Positions 44,810-55,617 of a stretch of DNA of 64,000 nt are shown here, one piece after another. The notes below the pieces were generated by a model. The model did not search any database. It was not told where the DNA came from and saw nothing but the letters and a program-made list of their open reading frames with translations. This stretch comes from Sanderia malayensis (lineage: Eukaryota > Cnidaria > Scyphozoa > Semaeostomeae > Pelagiidae). The DNA lies in assembly GCA_013076295.1 (NCBI GenBank), contig RQOL01000915.1:372001-436000 (forward strand), written 5' to 3'. A program made the translations under genes and the position numbers. Position 1 is the stretch's first letter. Each line of letters opens with the position of its first letter.

Positions 44810-45085
44810 AATGGATACAACTTTGAAGATTTGAATGATTTCAAGTCAAATCATTAGACAAAACATGGACCTGGAACAACCTTGGAATGGAGATCAGACC
44901 TAGGGACTCCCATGGACCATGTGGTCAGGGAATGCTCCCAAGTATGAGGTTTTCAATGATTTCAATTTATATCATCATGGACCTGGAAGGACCTTCGAAT
45001 GCAAATCGGAGCTCGGGGATTCCATGGATCATATGGTTGGGCAATGGATGGCAGTATGAGGACTTCAATGATTTCAAACAAAATT
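44810..45085. repeat. Imperfect tandem repeat of about 118 bp
   Basis: Two to three units share GATTTCAA, CATGGACCTGGAA, ACCTT.GAATG and a CCATGGA..AT motif, each ending in TTCAATGATTTCAA. It has no coding potential I trust. Confidence 0.65.
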
Positions 45086-45124
45086 CTCTTCCTTTGCGTG
45101 TCCGACCACTGATCTTATGACAAT

Positions 45125-45830
45125 CTCTACTATACTAATATCGTAGCGGTCGCGGAAGCTTGCGTCAAAGACCACCAACCGACCGACTTGGTGGTCACTA
45201 CCTCGAAAATTCCTCTCATTTGTTCTTTTCGAAAACCACTGAGATATCTTCCCACTAACGTCTATATTACTAATATGTATTTCGCTTTTCGAAATTCGTT
45301 TTCCTTTTCCAGATATTTTCAAATTTCTCCCTCGAAAATTCTTCTGCCCTTTGTTTTCCTCTCATCTGTGCTTTGTGTACTTTGTCAGATGCTGCCGTGC
45401 CTCGGCTTTTGTTTTGCGTGCGAGGGGGAGATGTTCCGAGCTTCGATGCGTACTAAAGCATTGAGTCGAACAAAACATGTTTTTCTCAGCAACCCCCTGG
45501 CTAAGAGCATTTGAAATCATGTCATGATTCTGGAAAGATCCATCGTGCATTGCTTACCGCTTTCGAAACAATGAATCCCGGTTGCGTTTGACACTAATCC
45601 GACAGCGACTTTTGTTACTGTGTCCTTTGATTGACGAAGAAGTTTCTTCCTTCCTTGAGCGAACGTGCAATGGATGTCATGTCCATTTTCGAATTTGGGA
45701 CAGGACAAAACGAATGAAATTATTTTGTTGCGTTGCTGCGTTTTATTTTTGCTGCCGTTTTACTCGAGATTTCCAACTAAAAGCTTCTCAGGATTTAACT
45801 GGTAAGTTGCTAAATTGTTTCTATTTGCTT
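45125..45830 (+). mobile_element. Second copy of the Helitron 5' portion
   Basis: It begins TCTCTACTATACTAATATCG and is colinear with 42916-43610, with scattered substitutions and small indels, including the exon-like end at GTAAGT (45802). No CTAG lies directly upstream. It diverges after about 45830. Confidence 0.6.
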
Positions 45831-46224
45831 TCATACTGCTTAGTTGGAATGGCATATACAAATCAATTACTGTGGCGTCTACTTTTAAATGCAATGTGGT
45901 CGGATGGGATGGGAAAGGTTGGATGAAATTTTTTATTAAAACACATAGTGACGCCCAATATAAGAGTTACTTACCAATTCCTGTTGTTTCCAATATTTTT
46001 GCATTATCTTTTGTCATTGACCTTGAGAAACAAGAGAAAAAATACATGCTTTGAGGACCTCAATTATGCACCTGAATTGTAGATAATCATTGAGCAGTTT
46101 GCTACTTCCTTAATGTGCATATTGCACTTAGCAACAAGTGTGAGCATATTATTAGTATAGGGCTTTCTTAAATGTTACAGAATCGTACATAGGAACATGA
46201 AGCCCAAGTGCAAACTTAACCGAG

Positions 46225-47304
46225 TTCCCCTGGCTGTTTCAATTCACCGGCGCTATCTTCACCAAGATCAAAATAACATGGAGGGAAAATTCAGGTGTCA
46301 AAAAATATGGAAAATATTCCAAAGCAACAATTTGTAGACATATGAAACGACCAATCAAGGACACAACTGTTGGCAAAAGAAAAAATAACAAAGGTCGCCC
46401 CCCGAAATTTACTGTTTGAGACAAACGTAATATTCTGCGACATGTTGAAATTTTGCGAAGAGACTATGGGTATTTCACAACAAAGAGACTGAAAGTGTTC
46501 GCTGGTGTGTCACCGGATATTTCGGATGAAACAGTGAGACGCGTGTTGAGAAAAGCTGGATTTAAGTATTCGCATTCAAGGAAGAAGGCAGTTTTGAGTC
46601 GAAAAGATCTCAAACTTAGATATGAATTTGCTAAGAAGGTTCGCAGGTCATTGACACCGTCCGTTTGGACGGATCATGTAGCATTCTATTTAGATGGAGT
46701 TGGTTTTACGCGCAAAGTAAATCCCCACGATCAGTCTTTGGCACCAAGAACAATGTCGTGGCGTCAAACTTTCGATGGTCTCAGTTACAATCAAACTGCA
46801 AAGGGTTCCCACGCAGGGAGTGGTGGTAGAACGGCAAATTTTTTAGTTGCAATTGCCTACAAAAGGGGTGTGGTTTTAGCTGAACAATACGAAGGGCAGT
46901 TGAATGGGCAAAAATTCGCTGACTTTATTAGAGAACAGTTCCCTTCACTTTTTGAGCGTAGCTGCAACGTAAAAGGCAAACTTTTCTTGCAAGACGGTGA
47001 CCCTTCCCAGAACAGCTGAAAGGCACAACAAGCTATGTGTGATGTCGAGGCAAGAAAGTTTACAATCCCAGCTCGCAGTCCTGACCTCAATCCGATCGAA
47101 AATGTTTTCCACAACGTTAAGTCAAGACTGCGAGAAGATGCATTTATCAACAGAATAACGCACGAGACGTACTCGCAATTTTGTGAAAGAGCTAAACAGA
47201 TAATACTGAATTATTCCCACGAAATTATGGATAAAACAATTGCATCTATGGATAAACGTATTGATATGGTAAAGAAGGCAAAGGGCCAGCGAATTAAGTA
47301 TTAA
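46225..47304 (+). pseudogene. Tc1/mariner-type transposase
   Basis: The frame encodes a cut-and-paste DDE transposase. In order: a helix-turn-helix region (YGKYSKATICRHMK), an AT-hook-like GRPPK, a second HTH (DISDETVRRVLRKAGF), then the catalytic domain with YLDGVGF (first Asp), LQDGDPSQNS (second Asp) and SPDLNPIENVFHNVK (Glu). All parts are in one frame, interrupted by TGA codons near 46418 and at 47017-47019. Both stops can be explained as CGA to TGA. The length is near normal for the family. I did not find clear terminal inverted repeats. Confidence 0.85.
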
Positions 47305-47352
47305 GGTGTCATGACGATGAATAATTTATAGGTGAGGCATATTTTCTTTATT

Positions 47353-47594
47353 CCAGCGTGTTACTGACGTGTTACCGACGAGTTACCATACGAGTTACCA
47401 TTATCTATATAGGCTTCAGACCGGTGGTTGAAGTGTTACCACGAGTTACCATAGAGTCCAAAAAATAAGGAAGAGATAAGTTCTTTGAAAAACGATGGTA
47501 ACTCGTGGTAACACGTCAATCTCTGGTGTGAAGCCTATATAGAAAATGGTAACTCGTATGGTAACTCGACGGTAACACGTTGGTAACGCGTTGG
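47353..47594. repeat. 242-bp palindrome with GTTACC repeats
   Basis: Arms of about 100 bp (47353-47452 and 47495-47594) flank a 42-bp loop. Each arm contains four copies of a GTTACC motif, mostly within CGAGTTACCA or CGTGTTACC, and CTATATAGGCTTCA. It lies 140 bp beyond the 3' end of the Rep gene (47734). Short repeated sites within a terminal hairpin resemble replication-origin hairpins of HUH replicons. It could equally be an independent palindromic MITE. Confidence 0.7.
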
Positions 47595-47733
47595 AGACAA
47601 TGCAAGAAACATTAAATGCAGAACATTACATTCTGCAAACTTTCAGTCCCATAATGTTTTAAAGTCAGTTTTCTTATAACAGAACAAGTTTTGCAAAACA
47701 AGCACCACATGGTGCTATTCTTTTCTGATTTTC

Positions 47734-49085
47734 CTACTCGAAAACATGCTTGAAATGCACCAGCCTCCACCGACTGTTCATCATGTCTGTTTCACGATCG
47801 TCTTCCGCGTTTAAAGGTCCTCGGTAAACAATGGGAGACTTTCCTGTTGCGAATATAGGGAGATCAGACTGAATGACTACATCTGATGTGAAGTGATTCT
47901 TTGGTGCTGGCAGCTTCACTGTCTCACCTTCAAGAAGCAGTAGCAAGTCTTTCCACGTAATGACCTCCTTGCTGAATCGGAAGTCTTGCAACAGTATTAC
48001 CTCTGCTTTGTCAGCACCCACCCAAGCGTATTTGTCATTTGCTGGGTTGTCAAAAAGGCCTTCTCCAAATATATTCTTCAGGGGCTTGAACATGAATATT
48101 TTGGCGCAATTTGACCGCCCATATATCATGAGGTTACGGAATTTTCCTGTCCCCAATACCAAAAGATCTCGAATATATTTGGCAAACACAGCTGGATCTA
48201 TTCCATTCAAGTTTTAAACCTCCAGGGCGCACTCCACCCAGCTCGCATGACATTCACGAAGGCAGCCATTTTTAGCAGCATCTCGCACCTTATCAATTCT
48301 GCTAACTTGGCGGAGAGCTAAACCACTTGATGCAGTCTTTAAAAGCCAAGACTTGCTGATAAGCTCATCTAATGTTTTCTGAGCACGGGAAAACAAGAAT
48401 ATCGCCAAATCGCATTCACCTTCTTGCTTATGCGAATCGGCTTTTGCAACTAGCTCCTGTAGATTGTGAATGTTGTTTTCCACAACATAATCACAAACTT
48501 CAAGATTGCTAAGGCACCTCTTGATTTTGCTGCTTGTGCATTTCTGCGAATTTGGTGATGCAGATCTGCGCTTTCTGCTGCCTTCACGAAGTGCAGCGGT
48601 AGAAGCTTTTGCGCGTGGAGATCCCACTTCAGACAAATCGGGATGACCTGGACTGTGTGCAACTTCTGTATCTGACTTGCACACATATCGATACGTATAG
48701 ATATAATGGCTGTGACTGTCAGAAAAATTGACAACAATGTTGTGATTCTTCGTGATGTCTCTCTTGACACTCAAACACTTTTTCACCCCTGTCAGCCCAA
48801 ACAGCAGTGATAGTGAAACCCACCAGCTTTGTGCATCTCTTTACCACAGGCCCAATAGGACACTTTTACTTTGCTGTTCCCACTATTAAACTCCTTTTCC
48901 AACATCATATTGAAACTTTCCCTTGTTGCAAATTTGTGGTAATCAGCCTGGGAATAGATCACCAGGTACTGCCTCTTTCCACTACGAGACGTTTGCAAAT
49001 CAGATGCAGACATTATCAAATAGAACGTGTCCTTATTGTTGATTTGAAAAAATGAATAGAACATGCCAATTCGCAGCCAACTCAT
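47734..49085 (-). pseudogene. HUH nuclease-SF3 helicase Rep, endogenous
   Basis: It is a rolling-circle replication initiator related to CRESS-DNA or parvovirus-type Rep, integrated in the genome. Reading leftward: motif I QYLVIYS, HUH motif GGFHYHCC, YVCK as the tyrosine motif, a Ser/Arg-rich basic linker (GSRKRRSAS), then an SF3 helicase with RNLMIYGRSNCAK (P-loop-like), EVILLQDFRF (Walker B) and PIFATGKSP. One frameshift near 48788 and one TAA at 48214-48216 break it. The P-loop departs from the consensus after Lys, so ATPase activity is doubtful. The palindrome at 47353-47594 lies beside its 3' end. Confidence 0.75.
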
Positions 49086-49879
49086 TCACCAGTGATATGT
49101 GATATAAAATCTCACAACACTCCCATTACTTCCTGCAAATCTGTGGGGTATCAATAGCAACATGATATTTATAATCCAATTCCAGGCAATACTTCAGAAG
49201 TTGAATTTTTAATAGCGACGTCTCCGTTTTTCTTGTGTCTTCTTCGTTGTCATATCGCTTGGTAAGTACAATTATTGTATGCGTAAAATTGTGAAATTAG
49301 CTATTGTCCCAACTGCAAGTATACTCGGTCAAAATGTCGAAATAAACATGACTGAAGACACTAGAAAACCTTTGCTTACGCGTTTGGCCTAACGTAAAAG
49401 TGATGAATCATGTTGTTTGTTTAGAAACATATTCATTTTTGGTGAAATAACTAAATCTTGTGTGAAATAGGTACCCTTTTTCTCACTTACCCCAGCTACC
49501 CTTTTTTGTCATTGGTTCCTGGAAATTGCTTCCTCATTACCCCAATAACGTGTCACCTATGCAATGCGTTTCTTTACAACAAGTAATGTGAAATAGCAAG
49601 ACTGCAAATGCTATATACCCTTTTCAAATGTTGTTCCGAATTTCAGACCATCGTCCACATAAATTGTGAGACTGCCTTTGTCTTTCCCCTCCCCCAAACT
49701 ATCAATGTTGGTTAGGTGTTGTTTCTCAGCTTCTTTGAGGATACGATGAGGTTTTCTTTCCATAATAATGCCAACATTGCATAGTCAGGGGAAGGGAGTG
49801 CTGAGGAATCATTTTTCGTGCAAACGTTTGCCAAAAAACATACTGCAATCTTGTATTTTTGCGAGTCTCGATGTATTTC
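49086..49879. other. Unassigned region upstream of Rep
   Basis: No gene. I looked for a second copy of the GTTACC palindrome here and did not find one. Confidence 0.45.
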
Positions 49880-50935
49880 GTGACGGATTGTAGAAAGTTC
49901 CTAGGGCGGAGATAATGAGATGCAAAACGAGCAGGGAGAAGCACGTGTTTTTTTAGTTGAAGGGGCGGCAAGTTGCTCCAGTTTAAACGTGAATACCTGG
50001 GGGAAATCAATTGTAAAGACTTTCAATTGTTGTCAGGACCTGTGGAGACAATTGGCGGACAATTATTTCAAGGTCTCTCCTTTATTCAATTGTTTTTGGC
50101 TGGAAATAGCACGAGTTTTGTTTTGTTTTACCTCACGTTTTTTGTGTTGAGGCAAGGGCCTAACCAAGACATGAAGACAATTTTGATTTTCTCGGGTCGT
50201 TCTGGGCCGATTTCCTCCATTTAAACTTCCGATAACTGTTTATTTGTACGAGAACTAAAGTTATCTGGCTTTGTTTTTTTGTTTTTCTGATTTTCCTCTG
50301 TTTTTCGACAGTTTTGGACGAGTTTGGGTTTTGCTGAAAAACACGAATTTTCAGGCAACACGCGTGTGTTTTGCATTTGCGAAAATTAAAATTTAGCCTG
50401 CCAAAACTTTGTTTTTTTCACCCAAGCACCTTCGATAAATGTTCTACAAGCTATTAGCTTCATTTTGATATTTTCGTGGGCTGTGTAGGTAAAATATTGG
50501 CCACGTTAATTTAATATGAAAGTTGGTGAATCGTATTCTAAATGCTATTTTTGCACGGGTTTGATTTCACGGCCAATTTTCGTCAAGAAAATCAAGTCTC
50601 GAACTCAAAAAATACCCAACTAAAGTTGCGAAAAGCATTTGAAATGCATCCAAGTACTTTTGATACTTATTCGCGAAGGTATTAGCTTCATGTTGGTGTA
50701 ATTTGAGTTCAAATGGGCTAATTTTGACCAACTTAGGGAAATTTTTGTGTTTTTAAAGTTGGATGATGAATAAATTTTTTCACGGCTTTTGTGTTTGACT
50801 GCAGTAAACAGGCCCTGAAAATTCAAAACAACACTTTTAAGAAATCTAATTGTTTTCATCGGATTCGCTGTTTTCTTAGCTACAGTTTGAAATATATTTT
50901 ATTGCGGATTGAGTTTAAATTTTCCAGGATGGATT
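49880..50935 (+). repeat. Helitron modules A and B
   Basis: Module A (49880-50460) and module B (50460-50935) are in the same order as at 19790-21480 and 23780-24700. No 5' TC end is clear and no array follows. The sequence stops abruptly in TTTCCAGGATGGA where the GCDTT-family fragment begins. Confidence 0.65.
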
Positions 50936-51486
50936 GCTGATACATCTAGATGATACGCACTTGCTGGAGGGGTTCTTCTTTGTGGTGCTACAAGAGCACT
51001 TGACTAGCTCTACGACAGCCTTAGGCGCAATGGGTACCTTGGATAACAAAGGCTTCAATCCGTCTTCCTCTTTGCGCCACCCTAATGAAAAAGGATCAGG
51101 TAGAATCGGATGCAAAATGAGATCTTGCTCCCATATATAGGACTGTAGATGAGCTCTCAAGACATGTTGCTTCCATGCACCGTGTGTAGGTGGAAGGAGC
51201 TCAACTCCTTTGTCTTTGCCAAGTTGTTTAAATGACATCCATCTGACTTCCTCTGGATTTATAGAGCTTGAATCCTTTTTGCGAAAGAGGCCAGTTAAAA
51301 ATTCTATGCAGTCATGTAAAGCTTCCTCGGATGGCTTTTCTCCTACTCCAAGTGCTGAAATTGAAGCTACGGTACTTGAATCTGCTTTCAAAAACGTATC
51401 GAGGCAAGCTTTCTTTGATTTTCCATTTATGCGACCAGTAGTATCGCAGCCGATTAATGTGTGCCATTTGCACAGTGCTTTAGCTT
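50936..51486 (-). pseudogene. Fragment of the GCDTT/Cys-rich repeat-gene family
   Basis: The frame reads KWHTLIGCDTTGRINGKSKK, CLDTFLKADSSTVASISALG, LPPTHGAWKQHVLRAH, PLLSKVPIAPKAVVELVKC and a Cys tail (CSCSTTKKN, KCVSSRC). I know this as a family of multicopy, uncharacterised invertebrate proteins with a GCDTT motif and a C-terminal Cys cluster. The function is unknown. Both ends are cut: LINE sequence starts at 51487 and module B at 50935. The frame is open throughout but clearly partial. Confidence 0.6.
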
Positions 51487-51574
51487 GTAAAGTAATCAAA
51501 ATTAGTATGGAATTTAGCATAGCTATCAATATCACTATCAAAAAGATGTTTGTATTCTTTTAAATCTAGTTTAT

Positions 51575-52191
51575 TTATTTAAGTTTATCAAGGAGACGGT
51601 AGTCTTCTAATATTAATTCGTTTCCTTTACATGGACAATTAAAATTTGAATTGAAAGTCAATGGAATTAACTCGTGATCCTCAATATCACAGAAAGGAAA
51701 TTTAGACTTCCAACAAGTCTTACAACACCATTGACTTAAAATTCTAAGCGTATCCGTTGTTTGCCAAAGCTGAAGTTCCGAACAATTACGGTGAATCAGA
51801 TGTTTGCAATCATTGCAGGGGGTGGCTTTATTCAAGTCACAAAACGTTTTATCACAAGCATTACATTTCCTGATGAAACCCATGTCTGAGGAAATCACAG
51901 TCTGAAACAATTTACTACGTTTTTATTAGACAAAAAAATTACGAAACGGGTCATCTTTAAGAGATTGAAAGGGTAAACTTCACTTGAACACGGTTTGCAG
52001 TACCAAATTGAGCTTACGTTTTCAGCTAAAAAATCAAATCTATCTGAATCTGAACACTTAAAATGGTACCATTTATCACAGTTGTCGCAGCAAATGGATT
52101 TTTTATTATCAGATACCCTTTTAAAACATTTAGGGCATTTGAATAATTCATTCAGTGTTTCACCAGGTTTTGGGTAGGGCTTGGGGTGCAA
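51575..52191 (-). pseudogene. Tandem PHD-type zinc fingers of a LINE
   Basis: First finger: CPKCFKRV, ICCDNCDKWYHFKC, then WYCKPCSSEVYPF. Second: CNACDKTFC, CNDCKHLIHRNC, then WCCKTCWKSKFPF. They are split by one frameshift near 51900. Such fingers precede the endonuclease in several invertebrate CR1-like elements. Here nothing recognisable follows except LLDKLK and a short continuation. Confidence 0.72.
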
Positions 52192-52241
52192 GATTTAGTT
52201 TACTTAAGAATATAAATACAAGGTATACTTGATAACGCATT

Positions 52242-53042
52242 TTAAGCTAATTTTTGGTCGAGTTCTTTTAAATTTCCTATTCTAGCTATCAAAGATTGTT
52301 CGTTCATTCGAGCGAAAACCACACCATTCCTTGTCCAAGAAAATTTCCAGCCTTTTTCTTCACATTTTATGTCAGTCAAACGAAATAGATTTCTGCTCAT
52401 CGGGTCAGTTGTGAGGTTGAGGGCTCCAATCGTCTTCTGTTTCAGATTTCTTCGTTGTGCCATAAATGCATCCTTCACTTTTCTGGTTACAAACTTCACA
52501 ACAATGATTGGGTCATTCTTTGACTTCTTAACTCGGTGGCAAGCTGAGACATCACTTCTTTCGAGTTGGACACCAATTTCTTTCGCAATTGCCATTATGA
52601 TACCTTCTGTATCTTCATTTTCTGTCGGGGGAACGCCGCTCACTTCAATGCACTCTCTCCTCCCATACTGCTATAAATCGTTCAAAGTGCTTTTCCGCTT
52701 TTCTTGATCAGATCGAAGATGGTTAATTTCTTTTTTCAGTTCTTTGTTTTCGTCAGCCAGAGAAGTGTGAGATTTGAGCAAGTTCTCGGAGATTTTCTTC
52801 TGGGAATCGTACTGCTTTGCAAAAAATTCTGCTGATTTTTCAACATCCGCAACTCTCTTGTTGAGGCCTTTAATTTGGTCAACAATTTCAACATTTATTC
52901 CATCTATTTTCTTTTCCATCATATCCAGTCTTTTATTAATCAGGTTGAGTTTTACCTCTTGTTTTGTAAGTAAGGCTACAATTTTTTCCATATTGGCATC
53001 CGTGGAGTCTGTTGGATTCTTCTGCGATAAAGCCATTTTCAC
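52242..53042 (-). pseudogene. LINE ORF1 (coiled coil plus RRM-like domain)
   Basis: The N-terminal half (53042 to 52671) is a coiled coil rich in Lys/Glu (KIVALLTKQEVKLNLINKRL, ENKELKKEINHLRS). The C-terminal half reads RRECIEVSGVPPTENED, CHRVKKSKNDPIIVVKF and KGWKFSWTRNGVVFARM, an L1-type ORF1p RNA-binding arrangement. One frameshift near 52665 separates the halves. ORF1p would bind element RNA as a chaperone. Confidence 0.75.
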
Positions 53043-53066
53043 GATAATTTTTTTGTATTGGTATTA

Positions 53067-53713
53067 AAAACGAGATATAAGGCACTGGTTGTTATAAAAG
53101 TGTTGATGCATTCCAAAATATAACATAATAATAATAAAGAATTAAAAATAGATCGATAATTCAAGACATTTGATGAAATTAGAACTCGAATCGAGAGCAT
53201 TCAAATTTGTGCCTTCACACTGCGATGACATGCGAACATTGGTCATTGAATACTTTCCAAACATCCTCAACATTGAATAAGGGGTGGGGGGGTCGCCTTT
53301 TTTGGGACATGTGAGAAATTTCAGGGCATTCTTTTGCTGTCTCACACCTTATGGCGAGGATTGTCTTTTCTTTACACAAAAGTCCTCTCATAGTGGAGTG
53401 GAGATACAAGCTATTAGAATAGCGTAGGGTGCTTTTGGAGTCTACCATTTCTAGAACTAGGGGAAGGTCTATAATTAACTAATCAATACTTATCAAGTGG
53501 CACCAGACTCCTAATGTGACGTTAGTAAAGTTTTTCTCAAGCGCTGTTTGAGAAAAACTTTAATTGACAAAGTGCTTATCAACATGGTGTACGACAAACC
53601 TATTCCTCCCTATGTGAAGGCATATATTAAATTGAGCAAAGAAAGTGTATCTGAGCTTTCCGCTGAAATGAAGTGCAGTGAAGTGAAATGAAGTGTATGA
53701 AGAGCACAAATAT
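53067..53713. other. Unassigned region with short palindrome
   Basis: No gene. A palindrome, AAGTTTTTCTCAAGCGCTG plus its mirror, lies near 53529-53562 and might be a remnant of a transposon end. A GAAATGAAGTG-type short repeat lies at 53660-53700. Confidence 0.45.
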
Positions 53714-54046
53714 ATCTTATTAAAAAAGAACCAGAAAAGGTCTAGTGTCTGCAGATGGCAGAGAAAAGAGGATCCAATTTGCAAAAATGGTCATGCTGAA
53801 GCACATGAATAGTTTGTGGACATTTACAATTGCCTTTTACTTGGATGGGGTCAGTTTCGTGTACAAGAGAAATCCTAAGTCGCAAGGTCGTGCACTTTCA
53901 GGCAGAGTTTGGAGACGCCCATGTCAAGGACTATTAGCAGGCTGTGTTGCAAAAGGTAGCAAATGCGGAACAGGAGGAAACTATGTGAAACTAATTGTGG
54001 CCATATCTTTTGAAGAAGGAGTGATTGCAGCTGTACCGATTCCTTA
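53714..54046 (+). pseudogene. Tc1/mariner-type transposase fragment
   Basis: REKRIQFAKMVMLKHMN, FYLDGVSFVYKRNPKSQ, GRVWRRPCQGLLAGCVAKGS and KLIVAISFEEGVIA align with the first catalytic Asp region of the transposase at 46225-47304 (YLDGVGF, NPHDQS, TAKGSHAGSGG, LVAIAYKRGVV). It is a divergent member of the same family, with about a third of the protein left. The second Asp and Glu are missing. Confidence 0.75.
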
Positions 54047-55617
54047 GAATCATTAGGTATGAAGATACCTAATGATTGTAAGGAATAGCTAAACTAGCTG
54101 ATAATTAATCTTTCAAGGCATATTCTAAAACTCAGAAATGAAGGAGAAAATTGTCCTCTGTACTTACTTTAAGTCTCACTTTTTTATCAAGGGGACAAAA
54201 CTTTTTGACCCATCTAATCAAAAAAGTCGTAAAAGGTTTTAGTATTTTTGAGGAAAAATAATACTTCAAGCAATTCTATCAGTATCAATAGTGACAAAAT
54301 GTGCAAAGCGAGACTGTTTGGAAACCAGGGACGTAGGAAGCACCACAAACTTGGGGGGCACTACAATTCAAGGACACTTTTAGAGGGGATGTTCCAAATA
54401 TGTTAAACTTGTGAAAAGAGAGCAAAATTTCTTTGGCAAAAAGGGCACTTTTCCTTTCGCGAAATCTTGGTGGGCATGTGCCCTCAGTGCTCCCAGTTCC
54501 TACGCTTTTGTTGGAGGCAATCTTCCTTCCTGCTCTCGAGCAAGATTGCTTCTACACCTGCCAATAGCAGCTGCATAGAAGAAACCCTGAACTTAGGTTT
54601 GGTGGCAGTTGCTGGCCCTGAACTCCGAAGTCTTTCACGTTATGCCTTATGACAGATAGTGCCAAACCGTGTAGCTGCGAGTTCGAGTGTGAACGTAGCT
54701 AAGAAATAGCTGCTGAGTTTTAACTGCGTTTTAGCGGATCGGTCAAAGTTTTGCTGCAGTGCTGTTGTGCTGCCTCTTTGCGAATAGCGCCATGATAAGC
54801 TATAAACCATATAGATATTGAATTTCTTCAATCTGATTCATGTAAATATTGCATAAAGATAATAATGAAACACATAATAAAATTGAATATGGCCAAATTT
54901 CATGTTGTGCATGTCTAGACTGTTCAAAATGTTCCAGAAGTAGCAGGGGTGAAGGACTCTTAGATAAGTTGAGTAAGTTAAGTATAGTCTACACAAACAA
55001 AAGTAACAAAGCAAAATTAGAACAGCAAAGTTTGTATTTGCCTCTTCCAAATCTGTGTGAGTTTGCTTCTCACCAATTCACTAAATACTTTCATATAAGC
55101 ATTTTTTTTTCTTACACTAAATCATAAAACAAAGGACACAAGCATCATTTCCTTTTTCCAAATAAAAAAAATTGCCGTGGGGAAAACGCCTCTCATAGAA
55201 AAGTACCTCTTTTTGATGTGCTTGTATGAGGCTGGATGGATCCAGCATATTCCAACAGACAAAAAACTAGCTAATGAGTTCGAGTTTTGATCCAGCTGAC
55301 TGAGTTGAAATGAATCTGTGATTACATGTGTATTTTCAGCCCTGGGTATGAAAAACCAGAGGCTAACTGTTTTCGGCTCAATGAGAATATCCTGTAGTTC
55401 GTGCAACGAATCCTGTAATGTAAAATGTAGAGTTTTTATTTGATACGCGAATGCATTTTATTTAATCTGATTGATAATGTCTATTAATTTCATATTATTC
55501 TCAATGTAACATTGTAAAATGGTATAATGATTTGTCTGAACAGAATTTCCTTACTTATTCTTGGCTATTGCTAAATTTCATTATGTATCTGGATAGGCTT
55601 GAGTTTGGACCTCGATC
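54047..55617. other. Unassigned region
   Basis: No gene is supported. Right after the transposase fragment, TCATTAGGTATGAAGATACCTAATGA forms a short hairpin at about 54051-54076. Frames at 54467-54652 and 55122-55406 lack recognisable features. Confidence 0.4.

Larger units (their letters stand above)
51487..53066 (-). mobile_element. Second non-LTR retrotransposon, 5' half
   Basis: It encodes ORF1 (52242-53042) and PHD-type fingers (51575-52191), but no endonuclease or reverse transcriptase follows. The sense strand continues to about 51487 with DLKEYKHLFDSDIDSY, then stops at the GCDTT fragment. Retaining the 5' part and losing the 3' part is the reverse of normal LINE truncation, so a later rearrangement removed the rest. 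Confidence 0.68.

Noticed and set aside
47734..49085. Live integrated single-stranded DNA virus
   Set aside because: One frameshift, one stop and a degenerate P-loop are present, there is no capsid-like frame nearby, and only one palindrome was found.
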